From Bordetella parapertussis (lineage in GTDB: Bacteria > Pseudomonadota > Gammaproteobacteria > Burkholderiales > Burkholderiaceae): a stretch of 9,326 nt of DNA. The stretch is from assembly GCA_945901665.1 (NCBI GenBank), contig CAMDLJ010000080.1, positions 1 through 9,326 of the forward strand. Reading direction: 5' to 3'. Position 1 is the stretch's first letter. Each line of letters opens with the position of its first letter. The position numbers were made by a program, and so were the translations under genes. Below the pieces are notes generated by a model. The model searched no databases and had not been told where the DNA came from. It saw only the letters and a program-made list of their open reading frames with translations. This document shows positions 1 to 6,897 of the stretch, one piece after another.

Positions 1-842
1 CCTGGGCCCAGCACCGGTGCAAAACGCTGGATGAAGCCACCGTCCACGTCCCAGGCCTCGCTGCCTTGGATGGCACGGAAGTGCCAAAACATGGTGTCAA
101 AGTCGTCCAAGGCGATGTTCACCGCGCGGGCTTTGCCCAGGCATTCTTCAATCTGCCCACGCACTGGCTTCAAGGCCTTGACCGCCGCCGGTGCGGCCAA
201 ACCCCAGATGTCGTTGGGCACCAACAAGCGCACGCTGTCGGGCAAGGCTTGGGCATCTTCACCGAACAACACGTCGGCCACCCGGGCAAAAGTGGGCACA
301 TCGCGGGTGAACCAACCGCAGGTGTCCAAACTGGGCGACAAGGCCAAGGTGTCGTCCAAGGGGATGCGGCCATGGCTGGGCCGCATGCCGACCAAACCAC
401 AGTGGTTGGCGGGTGCGCGCACCGAACCACCGGTGTCCGAGCCCAGGGCAAAGTCGCACAGGCGGTTGGACACCGCCGAGGCCGAGCCCGAAGACGAGCC
501 GCCGCTGATGCGCAAAGGATCGGCGCCATTGATGGGCGAGCCAAAGTGGGCGTTTTGGCCGTTCATGGAATAGGCCAATTCATCGGTGATGGTTTTGCCC
601 GCAAAGCGCGCACCGGCATCCAGCAGCTTTTGCACCACCGGTGCGGTGCGCTGTTGGATGCCCGACAGCGCCAGCATGAAGGGCTGGCCGCCGCTGGTGG
701 GATAGCCTTTGACGTGGTAGAGGTCTTTCACCCCAAAACTCAAACCCGCCAAGGGCCCCGTGGGCGCGTTGGGCACGGGGGCCGTGGGGTAAGGCATGAA
801 GGCGTGGGCGGTGTCCCACAAGGCGTCGGTGTGGTGGTTCAT
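1..842 (-). CDS. Amidase signature family hydrolase, 3' end cut off by window edge
   Basis: Hydrolyses a C-N amide bond, probably in the cytoplasm since no signal peptide is seen. The visible 280 residues are the N-terminal part of an amidase-signature enzyme; many simple members are about 380-500 residues long. The Ser-cisSer-Lys triad is present: Lys39 in GVKD, cis-Ser116 in GGSSSGS, nucleophile Ser140 in GSDTGGSVRAP. The 24-residue spacing between the two serines is the family standard. The reading frame is open to the window edge. The ATG at 842 is the only upstream ATG in frame but has no clear Shine-Dalgarno sequence. It starts 22 bp after the OppD-type ATPase stop, so it is probably translated from the same mRNA. 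As last visible gene of a peptide-class importer it likely acts on the imported compound. The exact substrate (aryl amide, indole acetamide or other) cannot be told; the family call is firm. Confidence 0.93.
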   Translation of the reverse strand, partial: MNHHTDALWDTAHAFMPYPTAPVPNAPTGPLAGLSFGVKDLYHVKGYPTSGGQPFMLALSGIQQRTAPVVQKLLDAGARFAGKTITDELAYSMNGQNAHFGSPINGADPLRISGGSSSGSASAVSNRLCDFALGSDTGGSVRAPANHCGLVGMRPSHGRIPLDDTLALSPSLDTCGWFTRDVPTFARVADVLFGEDAQALPDSVRLLVPNDIWGLAAPAAVKALKPVRGQIEECLGKARAVNIALDDFDTMFWHFRAIQGSEAWDVDGGFIQRFAPVLGP

Positions 843-864
843 GGTGGGATGGGTGTGGAAAAAA

Positions 865-1863
865 TCAAACAGCCTGAGGCTCTAGGGCGCGCAAGCAGCG
901 CACGCTGTGGTTGTCGGCCAACCAGCTCACTTCGGGTTGGCTGGCTTCGCAAGCGGGCTGGGCCATTTTGCAGCGGCTGGCAAATGCACAACCGGGGGGC
1001 AAGGCGGCCAAATCGGGCGGGGCCCCGGCGATGGTCTCCAGCCGCTGGCCCTTGGCCAAGGCACCGTCGGCACGGCTTTGCAACAAGGCCCGGGTGTAAG
1101 GGTGGCGAGGTTGGCGCAGCAGGGTGCGGGCGGGTCCCTCTTCCACAATGCGACCGGCATACATCACCGCAATGCGGTCAGCCACCTCCACGGCGGCACC
1201 GATGTCGTGGGTGACAAACACCACGGCCAGGCCCAGGTCTTTTTGCAGCTCGCGCAGCAACAGCAAAATTTGAATTTGCACCGTCGCGTCCAGCGCCGTG
1301 GTGGGCTCGTCGGCCAGCAACAACTGGGGATGGCACGCCAAGGCCAGGGCGATCATGGCGCGCTGGCGCATGCCACCCGACATTTCATGCGGATAGGCTT
1401 GCAGCCGCCGCTCGGGGCTGGGGATGCGCACCCGCTCAAACAAGGCCAAGGCACGCTGCTGGGCCTCAAGGGCTGTGACGTTTTCATGGCGGCGAATGGT
1501 CTCGGTGATTTGTTGGCCCAAGCTGTACACCGGGTCCAGGGCCAGCAAGGGCTCTTGGAAAATCATCGACGCCACGCGGCCTCGGTAGCGGCTGAGTTCG
1601 CTGGGCGAGAGCTTCAACACCTGTTGCTCGCCGACGCGAATGTCACCGGTGATGCGGGTGCTTTTTTCGGCATGCAAGCGCAGCAGGCTGCGCAGGGTCA
1701 CGCTTTTGCCCGAACCCGACTCGCCGATCAAGGCCACCACCTCGCCGCGCTGAACCCGCAAGTCCACGCCGCTGACCGCCTTCACCGGCTTTTTACCGCC
1801 GGTGAAAGTCACATGGAGTTGTTTGATCTCCAAAAAACAATCGCTAGCGGGGGCTGTGCTCAT
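865..1863 (-). CDS. Peptide-type ABC importer ATPase, OppD/DppD class
   Basis: One of two ATPases that power the importer encoded here; it sits on the cytoplasmic face of the permeases. Over 332 residues it shows Walker A GESGSGKS (47-54), Q-loop Gln103, signature MSGGMRQR (161-168), Walker B LLLADEP (181-187) and switch His219. The C-terminal oligopeptide/HPY-type domain has Cys292, 298, 305 and 323, a set that in some family members binds a 4Fe-4S cluster. The ORF stays open upstream to 2031. The start at 1863 is chosen because AGGAGG lies 4 nt before the ATG and the family N-terminus begins just after it; the upstream extension overlaps the tail of the preceding gene and is not family-like. 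The ATG overlaps the TGA ending the ancestral OppF-type frame (ATGA), the usual sign of translational coupling. No missing residues are seen. Confidence 0.95.
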   Translation of the reverse strand: MSTAPASDCFLEIKQLHVTFTGGKKPVKAVSGVDLRVQRGEVVALIGESGSGKSVTLRSLLRLHAEKSTRITGDIRVGEQQVLKLSPSELSRYRGRVASMIFQEPLLALDPVYSLGQQITETIRRHENVTALEAQQRALALFERVRIPSPERRLQAYPHEMSGGMRQRAMIALALACHPQLLLADEPTTALDATVQIQILLLLRELQKDLGLAVVFVTHDIGAAVEVADRIAVMYAGRIVEEGPARTLLRQPRHPYTRALLQSRADGALAKGQRLETIAGAPPDLAALPPGCAFASRCKMAQPACEASQPEVSWLADNHSVRCLRALEPQAV

Positions 1864-2081
1864 GCCACCTCCTGCGGGGCTGCGGCCAATGCAGCCGGTG
1901 CCTGGCCATGGGCGCTTCCGGCCACATGCATCCAACACGCCACCTGCTGGCCATGGGCGGCATCCACCAGCACCGGCGATTTTTCGCTGCACACGGCTTG
2001 GGCATGGACACAGCGGGGGTGAAAACGGCAACCCGAGGGCGGGTTGATCGGGTTGGGCGGGTCGCCAGCCAAGGGCGGCTT
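1860..2081 (-). pseudogene. Severed C-terminal domain of the OppF-type ATPase, downstream of an in-frame stop
   Basis: These 73 codons continue the OppF-type ATPase in the same frame directly after a TAA at 2084-2082. They contain the family's GDPPNPINPPSGCRFHPRC stretch and cysteines at would-be residues 296, 302, 309 and 327. The spacing (C-X5-C-X6-C-X17-C) is identical to that of the neighbouring OppD-type ATPase, so the domain looks undamaged apart from the stop. It ends in TGA at 1862-1860, overlapping the next gene's ATG by four bases. A TTG at 2072 could in principle start translation, but I see no Shine-Dalgarno sequence for it. The segment is either a newly dead 3' end, or still translated by stop-codon readthrough, or intact in reality with a base error at the TAA. 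Confidence 0.85.
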
Positions 2082-2915
2082 TTAGGTGCGCCGGTCCGGG
2101 TCCAGGGTGGGGATGGACGAGAGCAGGGCTTGGGTATAGGGGTGGGCCGGGTGCTTGAACAAGGTTTCGCTGTCGCCAATCTCCACCACTTGGCCCAGGT
2201 ACATCACCAACACCCGGTCGCTGATAAAGCGCACCACATTCAAGTCGTGGCTGATGAACACATAGGTCAGGCCAAAGTCATCTTTCAAGTCCAGCAACAA
2301 ATTGAGCACCTGGGCCTCGACCGATTTGTCCAAAGCCGACACCGCCTCGTCCAAGATGATCAAGCGCGACTGCAAAGCCAAGGCGCGAGCTATGTTCACC
2401 CGCTGGCGTTGACCGCCTGAGAGCTCGTGCGGATAGCGCTCGGCAAAGCGCTCAGGCGCCAAGCCCACCCGGGCCAGCAAGTCGCGCGCGCGCGCCACCG
2501 CCCCGCGTGGGGGCACGCCATGCACCATGGGCGCAAAGGCAATCGAGTCCTCTATGGTCAAGCGCGGGTTGAGCGAGGCGTAGCTGTCTTGAAACACCAT
2601 TTGGGTTTGCCGCCGGTAGGCCTTCAAAGGCAAAGACGATCCGCCCACGGTTTGGCCATCGAAGACCATCTCGCCTTGGTCGGGCGCGATCAATTGCATG
2701 AGCAAGCGCGCGGTGGTGGATTTGCCGCAACCGGACTCGCCCACCACGCCCAAGGTCTCGCCTTTGAAGACATCAAAGTCCACACCGTCAACGGCACGCA
2801 CCACGCCACCGCCTTTGCCGAACACGTCTTTTTTCAGCGGAAAGTGCTTGACCAAGCCGCGCACACTGAGCATGGGCTGGGCGGGGCCGCCCACATCGAT
2901 GGGGGTCAAGGGCAT
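2082..2915 (-). CDS. Peptide-type ABC importer ATPase, OppF/DppF class, ended early by in-frame TAA
   Basis: Second ATPase of the importer. The 277-residue product has a complete nucleotide-binding domain: Walker A GESGCGKS (59-66), Q-loop Gln109, signature LSGGQRQR (165-172), Walker B LIILDE (185-190), D-loop SALD and switch His223. It stops at DPDRRT, just where relatives enter the C-terminal HPY-type domain; the expected length without the stop is 351. The domain is still encoded in frame downstream. The ATPase core may therefore still work, but a cysteine-rich regulatory or assembly domain is missing from this product. The start at 2915 fits the family N-terminus and lies 7 bp after the OppC-type permease stop. 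No strong Shine-Dalgarno sequence is seen, so translation probably relies on coupling. The upstream 21 codons of open frame overlap the permease gene and are not family-like. The F-type gene precedes the D-type gene, the reverse of the common order. Confidence 0.92.
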   Translation of the reverse strand: MPLTPIDVGGPAQPMLSVRGLVKHFPLKKDVFGKGGGVVRAVDGVDFDVFKGETLGVVGESGCGKSTTARLLMQLIAPDQGEMVFDGQTVGGSSLPLKAYRRQTQMVFQDSYASLNPRLTIEDSIAFAPMVHGVPPRGAVARARDLLARVGLAPERFAERYPHELSGGQRQRVNIARALALQSRLIILDEAVSALDKSVEAQVLNLLLDLKDDFGLTYVFISHDLNVVRFISDRVLVMYLGQVVEIGDSETLFKHPAHPYTQALLSSIPTLDPDRRT

Positions 2916-2922
2916 GGCGCGC

Positions 2923-3816
2923 TCACTGTTTGATCTCCATGGCCGAGCGCAAACCGTCGGCCAGCAAATTGAAGGCAATGGAGGTGATGAAAATCATGGC
3001 GCCGGGCAAGGCCGCGATCCACGGCTGGGTGTAAATGGCGGTGCGCAAGGTGTTGAGCATCAGGCCCCACTCGGGCTCGGGCGGCTTCACGCCCAAGCCC
3101 AAAAAGCTCAGGCCCGAGGCCAAAATCATGGCCACCGCGATCAAACTGGTGGCGTACACAAACACTGGCCCCAGCACATTGCCCAACACGTGCACCCGCA
3201 CGATGGTGAAAGCACCCGCCCCTGATGCGCGAGCGGCATCGACAAAATCGCGCCCGCGTATTTGCGTGGTCACGCTCTCGGCCACCCGGGCAATCGGCGG
3301 GATGAACACAATGGTCAAAGAAATCAGCGAATTGGTGATGCCCGCACCCAAGGCACCCGACAAGGCAATGGCCAGCAGCACCGAGGGAAAGGCATAAAAC
3401 ACGTCAATGGTGCGCATCAAGCCCGAGTTGACCCAGCCGCCGGTGTAACCCGCCGTGATGCCAATCACCGAGCCAATGACAAACGCGCAAATCACTGGGG
3501 TGATGCCCATGAACAAGGACAAGCGGGTGCCCACGATCAAACGGGTCAGCATGTCGCGCCCCAGCTCATCGGTGCCCAAGGGGTGTCCGGCAAAACCCAT
3601 GGGCTTGAGGCGCTTGAGCATGGACGATTGGTACGGGTCCAGGGGGGCCAACCAGGGCCCAAAAATGGCCAGCACCAGCAACACCAACACCACCAAGGCC
3701 GCTGCCACGGCCACTTTGTCTTGCAGGAAACGCCGACCCACGGTTTGCCAGTAACCGGCCGAGCGCTGCATGGCGGGTTCGGGCACCTTGCGGGGATCTA
3801 CTGTGATGTGCATCAT
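2923..3816 (-). CDS. Peptide-type ABC importer permease, OppC/DppC class
   Basis: Inner-membrane permease that pairs with the OppB-type protein to form the translocation path. The 297-residue protein has a short cytoplasmic N-terminus, a first membrane segment at about 35-56, the DppC hallmark GTDELGRD (81-88), then further hydrophobic segments. The ATPase-contacting EAA-type loop is [12 protein letters not shown] (190-201), followed by the conserved [15 protein letters not shown] (237-251). Family membership is clear and length is normal. The ATG at 3816 is followed by a second ATG at 3813; either is possible and neither has a clear Shine-Dalgarno sequence. The open frame extends to 3876 but overlaps the OppB-type gene and adds non-family sequence. 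The gap to the upstream permease is 16 bp, so the two are one transcript. It ends in EIKQ, 7 bp before the F-type ATPase. Confidence 0.95.
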   Translation of the reverse strand: MMHITVDPRKVPEPAMQRSAGYWQTVGRRFLQDKVAVAAALVVLVLLVLAIFGPWLAPLDPYQSSMLKRLKPMGFAGHPLGTDELGRDMLTRLIVGTRLSLFMGITPVICAFVIGSVIGITAGYTGGWVNSGLMRTIDVFYAFPSVLLAIALSGALGAGITNSLISLTIVFIPPIARVAESVTTQIRGRDFVDAARASGAGAFTIVRVHVLGNVLGPVFVYATSLIAVAMILASGLSFLGLGVKPPEPEWGLMLNTLRTAIYTQPWIAALPGAMIFITSIAFNLLADGLRSAMEIKQ

Positions 3817-3832
3817 GAAGCTGGCCCGGGTT

Positions 3833-4786
3833 TCAGCTGCGCGAAATGCGCGGATCGAGCAGGGTTTGAACCACATCCACGATCAAGTTCAAGACCACAA
3901 AAAACATGGCCAAAACCAAAATGGTGCCTTGCAACAAAGGCAGGTCGCGCTGAAATATGGCGGCGTTCAACAAAAAGCCAGTGCCCGGCCACGAAAAAAC
4001 AGTCTCGATCAAGATCGAGCCACCCAGCAAATAACCCAACTGCAAGCCCATCACCGCCAAAGCGGTGGGCGCAGCGTTTTTGACCACGTGCATGAACACA
4101 CCCACATCGGTCAAACCTTTGGCGCGCAAACCCACAATGAACTCTTGGGCCAAGATGTCGGCCACCAAGGCGCGCACCGTGCGCGAGATGATGCCCATGG
4201 GAATCACGCTCATGGTGATGGCCGGCAGCAACATGTGTTTGAAGTGCTCCCAGTCCCAGGCCCAATCACCCGAGCCGCCAGGGCCAGCCCCACCGGGGGG
4301 CAACCACATCAAGATGGATGAAAAAATAATCACCAGCACCATGCCCAACCAATAGTGGGGCACGCTGACCCCCAGCACAGAGGTCAATGAGGCCAACTTA
4401 TCGAGCCAGGAATTTTGAAAATACCCGGCCACAAACCCAAACAAACAACCCAGCACAAAACCAATCAAGGTGGCCAACATGGCCAAACGCAAGGTGTTGC
4501 CCACGGCTTTCATCACCTCGCTGTACACCGGTCGATTGCTGGCAATCGAGGTGCCCAAATCGCCCTGTAAAGCGCGCCACACCCAGGACACAAATTGCTC
4601 GGGGTAAGAGCGATTGAATCCGTACAGTTCTTTCAACTTGGCTTGCAACTCCGCCGAAGCGTCGGGCGGCAGGATGGACACCAAGGGGTCGCCCGGTGCC
4701 AGGTGCACCAAGGCAAAACACACCAAGGCCACACCCAACATGATGGGCAGGGTGTAGACCAAGCGTCGCCACAAAAAACCAAGCAT
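3833..4786 (-). CDS. Peptide-type ABC importer permease, OppB/DppB class
   Basis: Inner-membrane permease partner of the OppC-type protein. The 317 residues begin with the standard OppB-type N-terminus, a membrane segment at about 10-28 followed by HLAPGDP, and contain about six hydrophobic segments. The EAA-type loop lies near EFIVGLRAKGL (215-225), and the ending matches the family (SWPGTGFLL, then a final segment and LLDPR). A Gly/Pro/Trp-rich stretch at about 162-181 probably forms a periplasmic loop. The start at 4786 is chosen because GGAG lies 7 nt upstream and MLGFLWRRL matches family N-termini; the open frame to 4861 would run through a hairpin region and is rejected. It lies 107 bp after the binding-protein gene and 16 bp before the OppC-type gene. 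Confidence 0.95.
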   Translation of the reverse strand: MLGFLWRRLVYTLPIMLGVALVCFALVHLAPGDPLVSILPPDASAELQAKLKELYGFNRSYPEQFVSWVWRALQGDLGTSIASNRPVYSEVMKAVGNTLRLAMLATLIGFVLGCLFGFVAGYFQNSWLDKLASLTSVLGVSVPHYWLGMVLVIIFSSILMWLPPGGAGPGGSGDWAWDWEHFKHMLLPAITMSVIPMGIISRTVRALVADILAQEFIVGLRAKGLTDVGVFMHVVKNAAPTALAVMGLQLGYLLGGSILIETVFSWPGTGFLLNAAIFQRDLPLLQGTILVLAMFFVVLNLIVDVVQTLLDPRISRS

Positions 4787-4812
4787 CCCATTGCTCCAGA
4801 AGAAACCAAAAC

Positions 4813-4830
4813 CAGGGCTGCATGGCCCTG
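4813..4830 (-). other. Second, weaker intercistronic hairpin
   Basis: CAGGGC and GCCCTG form a 6-bp stem around a 6-nt loop, between the larger hairpin and the OppB-type Shine-Dalgarno sequence. On the minus strand it is followed by GTTTTGGTTTC. It could help the larger hairpin shield or slow the transcript, or it may be chance in GC-rich DNA. Confidence 0.35.
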
Positions 4831-4837
4831 TACGGTC

Positions 4838-4875
4838 AAAAAAGCCAACGGGCATGGGCACACCGTGCCCATGCC
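4838..4875 (-). terminator. Intercistronic hairpin with T-run, likely partial terminator or mRNA stabiliser
   Basis: Positions 4851-4861 and 4865-4875 form a perfect 11-bp stem with a 3-nt loop. On the minus strand it is followed after 7 nt by six T (4843-4838). It begins 18 bp after the binding-protein stop and lies before the OppB-type permease. Binding-protein operons often carry such a structure so that the binding protein is made in excess over the membrane parts, by partial termination or by protecting the upstream mRNA 3' end. The gap between stem and T-run argues against an efficient terminator. The structure is seen directly; the role is inferred. Confidence 0.6.
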
Positions 4876-4893
4876 GTCAGCCCATGGGAGCCT

Positions 4894-6564
4894 TTAGTTG
4901 ATCGAAATGGGGGCCAAATCGATGAACCAACTGCGCGGCTGCACCAAGCCCTTGACCTTGCTGCTGATGGCGCGGGGGCCGACATCGTGCGCAATCCAGA
5001 CAAAGGGGGCTTCTTCCACAATGCGTGCGTGCAGCTTGGACAAGGCCACATCGCGTTTTTTGTCGTCGAACTGGGTGCGCGCTTCGGCGATCAGCTTGTC
5101 AAACTCGGGGTTGCCAAAATAACCCCAGTTGTTGGACACCGGCGGGAAGGTGCCGGTGCTGGTGAAGCGCACCATGCCAAAGAAGGGGTCCATCGCGGCA
5201 TAGCTCACATTGATGGCATTGGCGCCGTTGGCCGATGGGTCTTTGGCACCCTTGCGCCAGTTGGTGAACAAGGTGTTCCATTCGATCACGTCAAATTCGA
5301 CGTCAAAGAAACACTGTTTGAGCGACTGCTGCACAAACTCGTTCATCGGCAATGGCTGCATCTGACCCGAACCCGAGGCAGAAATTTGCACCTTGACCTT
5401 GAGCGGTTTGGCCGCGCTATGGCCGGCTTGGGTCATCAAGGTTTTGGCTGCGTTCACGTCGTACTTGATGTCGAACTTGGGGTTGCCCCACCAGGGGTGG
5501 CCCGGGGGCACGGTGCCCTTGGGCACGGCCATCATGCCGCCCAGCAAGGTCTTGATGCCTTCGCGGTCCACACACAGGTTGGCGGCTTGGCGCACCCGCT
5601 TGTCCAACCAGGGCGAGCCTTCGGCAAACGACAACTGCCAAGGCCACACATGGGGCTGGGCATTGCTTTCAATCTTGAAACCGCGTTGGGTGATTTGCGC
5701 CATGGCGTCGGGCGCGGGGGCCTCGATCCAATCCACTTGGCCACCGAGCAATGCGGCGGTGCGGGCGTTGGCCTCGGGCATGGGCAGCATCACCACACGG
5801 TCGAGCTTGGGCACGCGCTTGGCGTCCCAATAGGTTTTGTTGGCCACCACCTCCAAGCGCTCGCGCGGCACAAAGCGCGCCATCTTGAACGGGCCCGAGC
5901 CAGAGGCGTCGGCGGCAAACGCGGTCCATGCGGCTTTGGACTTGTCGGCGGGGGTGTCGCCAGTGGCAGCGTCGAACTTTTTCTTCCAATGGGCGGGCGA
6001 GGCCATGAACAAATTGGTCAGGTTCAAGGGCAAAAAGGCATCGGGTTCGCTGGTGGTGAGTTCCACCGTCAACTCGTCAATCTTGCGCGCGCTGCGCAAG
6101 GTGGGCATGCGAGACGCGGTCACGCCCACTTGGCTGGCGTCAAAGTGAACGGCATCTTTGTCGAGAACCTTTTGCACGTTCCAGACAATCGCGTCGGCGT
6201 TCACTGCGGAACCGTCATGGAACTTGACACCGGGGCGCAGCTTGAAGGTCCACTTGGTTTTGTCGCTGGCGTTGACCGCCCAAGAGGTGGCCAGGCCTGG
6301 AATGAGCACGCTGGGTGCATTGGCCTTGGACAAATCCCATTGCGTCAACGCGTCATACATGGGGATGCCGGTGAAGCGGTTGCCCTCAAAACCTTGATCG
6401 GGCTGACCCAAGGTGCGGGGAATATCGGCAGCGGTCATGGCAATGCGCAACACCTTTTCTTGCGCTTGCACGGCCAAGGACATGGCGCTCAAACCCACGC
6501 CAATGGCCAAGGTCATGGCCGAAGGCGCAGAAGCGCTAAAAATGGGGAAGCTGAACCGATTCAT
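4894..6564 (-). CDS. Periplasmic solute-binding protein, family 5 (peptide/nickel/opine class)
   Basis: Captures the substrate in the periplasm and delivers it to the permease pair. The 556-residue precursor has a Sec-type signal peptide with likely cleavage after AVQA (residue 34). The mature protein shows the family-5 layout: an early YDALTQWD, then WTFKLRPGVKFHDGSAVNADAIVWNV-type sequence, a GSGPF segment, NKTYWD, and a C-terminal half with VDREGI and PPGHPWWG. Length is normal for the family. The start at 6564 is set by GGAG 5 nt upstream; the open frame to 6672 would run through the proposed promoter leader and lacks a signal peptide at its N-terminus. It is first gene of the operon, about 93 nt downstream of a predicted sigma-54 start site. 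The substrate could be a peptide, amino acid amide or other nitrogen compound. The amidase in the operon favours an amide-bearing one, by inference only. Confidence 0.95.
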   Translation of the reverse strand: MNRFSFPIFSASAPSAMTLAIGVGLSAMSLAVQAQEKVLRIAMTAADIPRTLGQPDQGFEGNRFTGIPMYDALTQWDLSKANAPSVLIPGLATSWAVNASDKTKWTFKLRPGVKFHDGSAVNADAIVWNVQKVLDKDAVHFDASQVGVTASRMPTLRSARKIDELTVELTTSEPDAFLPLNLTNLFMASPAHWKKKFDAATGDTPADKSKAAWTAFAADASGSGPFKMARFVPRERLEVVANKTYWDAKRVPKLDRVVMLPMPEANARTAALLGGQVDWIEAPAPDAMAQITQRGFKIESNAQPHVWPWQLSFAEGSPWLDKRVRQAANLCVDREGIKTLLGGMMAVPKGTVPPGHPWWGNPKFDIKYDVNAAKTLMTQAGHSAAKPLKVKVQISASGSGQMQPLPMNEFVQQSLKQCFFDVEFDVIEWNTLFTNWRKGAKDPSANGANAINVSYAAMDPFFGMVRFTSTGTFPPVSNNWGYFGNPEFDKLIAEARTQFDDKKRDVALSKLHARIVEEAPFVWIAHDVGPRAISSKVKGLVQPRSWFIDLAPISIN

Positions 6565-6667
6565 GAGAACTCCATTCGTGATGTTTAAAAATTTGAGCCA
6601 AAACCTGTACGGATCACGCCGCAATGATTGCCAGCAGCATGCCCAAATACCTGTCCATCCATCGGTA

Positions 6668-6683
6668 TGCAATCAATATGCCA
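6668..6683 (-). promoter_or_regulatory. Sigma-54 promoter for the importer-amidase operon
   Basis: Minus strand reads TGGCAT-N5-TTGCA, against the consensus TGGCAC-N5-TTGCW. There is one mismatch, and the invariant GG-N10-GC spacing is exact. The predicted start site is about 12 nt downstream, near 6657, which leaves a leader of about 93 nt before the binding-protein ATG. The orientation, the match and the NtrC-type site upstream support each other. I could not score it against genome background. Confidence 0.65.
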
Positions 6684-6785
6684 CCAATACAAGACATGGG
6701 CGCACCAATACTAGGCAATTTGAAGGCCATGGCGCACCATTACAGATCAAATCAGGAACTTTTATAGGGTCTTTTGCACCAAATT
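6682..6785. repeat. Four helically phased CACC half-site repeats
   Basis: CACCAATAC occurs at 6682 and 6703, CACCATTAC at 6735 and CACCAAATT at 6777. Start-to-start distances are 21, 32 and 42 bp, close to 2, 3 and 4 turns of DNA, so all copies face the same side. The 6703 and 6735 copies are preceded by CG, giving 5 of 6 bases of the NtrC half-site TGCACC. The 6777 copy is half of the full palindrome, and the 6682 copy overlaps the sigma-54 -24 element. They may be weak NtrC sites. Confidence 0.4.
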
Positions 6786-6791
6786 GGTTCA
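6775..6791. promoter_or_regulatory. NtrC-type binding site (nitrogen regulator)
   Basis: TGCACC-AAATT-GGTTCA matches the NtrC palindrome TGCACC-N5-GGTGCA at 11 of 12 defined bases with correct spacing. Its centre is about 126 bp upstream of the predicted sigma-54 start site of the importer operon, a typical distance for an NtrC enhancer. It is also close to the divergent gene. Binding would tie the operon to nitrogen limitation. Confidence 0.65.
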
Positions 6792-6897
6792 ATCAGGGGA
6801 TGGCAACAACCAGGCATTCCCCGTTTCAACAAAATTGAATAATCCGACAATAAAATGCCATTGAGGCCATATAAATGGCGATTCATAAGGATGATCC

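Larger units (their letters stand above)
6565..6897. other. Divergent control region of 333 bp without a gene
   Basis: This stretch is visibly more AT-rich than its surroundings and I see no coding sequence in it. It contains the leader and sigma-54-type promoter of the importer operon, an NtrC-type palindrome, CACC half-site repeats, and the Shine-Dalgarno sequence AAGGA (6887-6891) of the divergent gene. A TATAAA (6870-6875) could be a -10 element for that gene, but no convincing -35 lies at the right distance. Confidence 0.75.

Noticed and set aside
66..1214. 382-codon open frame on the plus strand
   Set aside because: It runs antisense across the amidase start, the intergenic gap and the ATPase 3' end, and looks like Gly/Arg/His-rich shadow sequence.
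907..2022. 371-codon open frame on the plus strand
   Set aside because: It is antisense to the OppD-type ATPase and the severed OppF tail; its translation is rich in Gln/Gly/His with no family features.
2070..2090. Frameshift as the cause of the early stop in the OppF-type ATPase
   Set aside because: The conserved C-terminal sequence continues in the same frame (TAA at 2084, LAGDPP from 2072, a difference divisible by three), so an indel is not needed.
4822..6588. 588-codon open frame on the plus strand
   Set aside because: It lies antisense to the whole binding-protein gene, whose family identity is certain, and its own translation has no recognisable domain. It is a by-product of GC-rich codon third positions.
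6746..6764. IHF site between the NtrC-type site and the sigma-54 promoter (ATCAAATCA)
   Set aside because: The first half resembles the IHF consensus, but the required TTR after four bases is absent.
6835..6876. Sigma-70 promoter for the gene at 6898 (TTGAAT and TATAAA)
   Set aside because: The two boxes are about 29 bp apart, far from the usual 16-18, and no better pair is seen.
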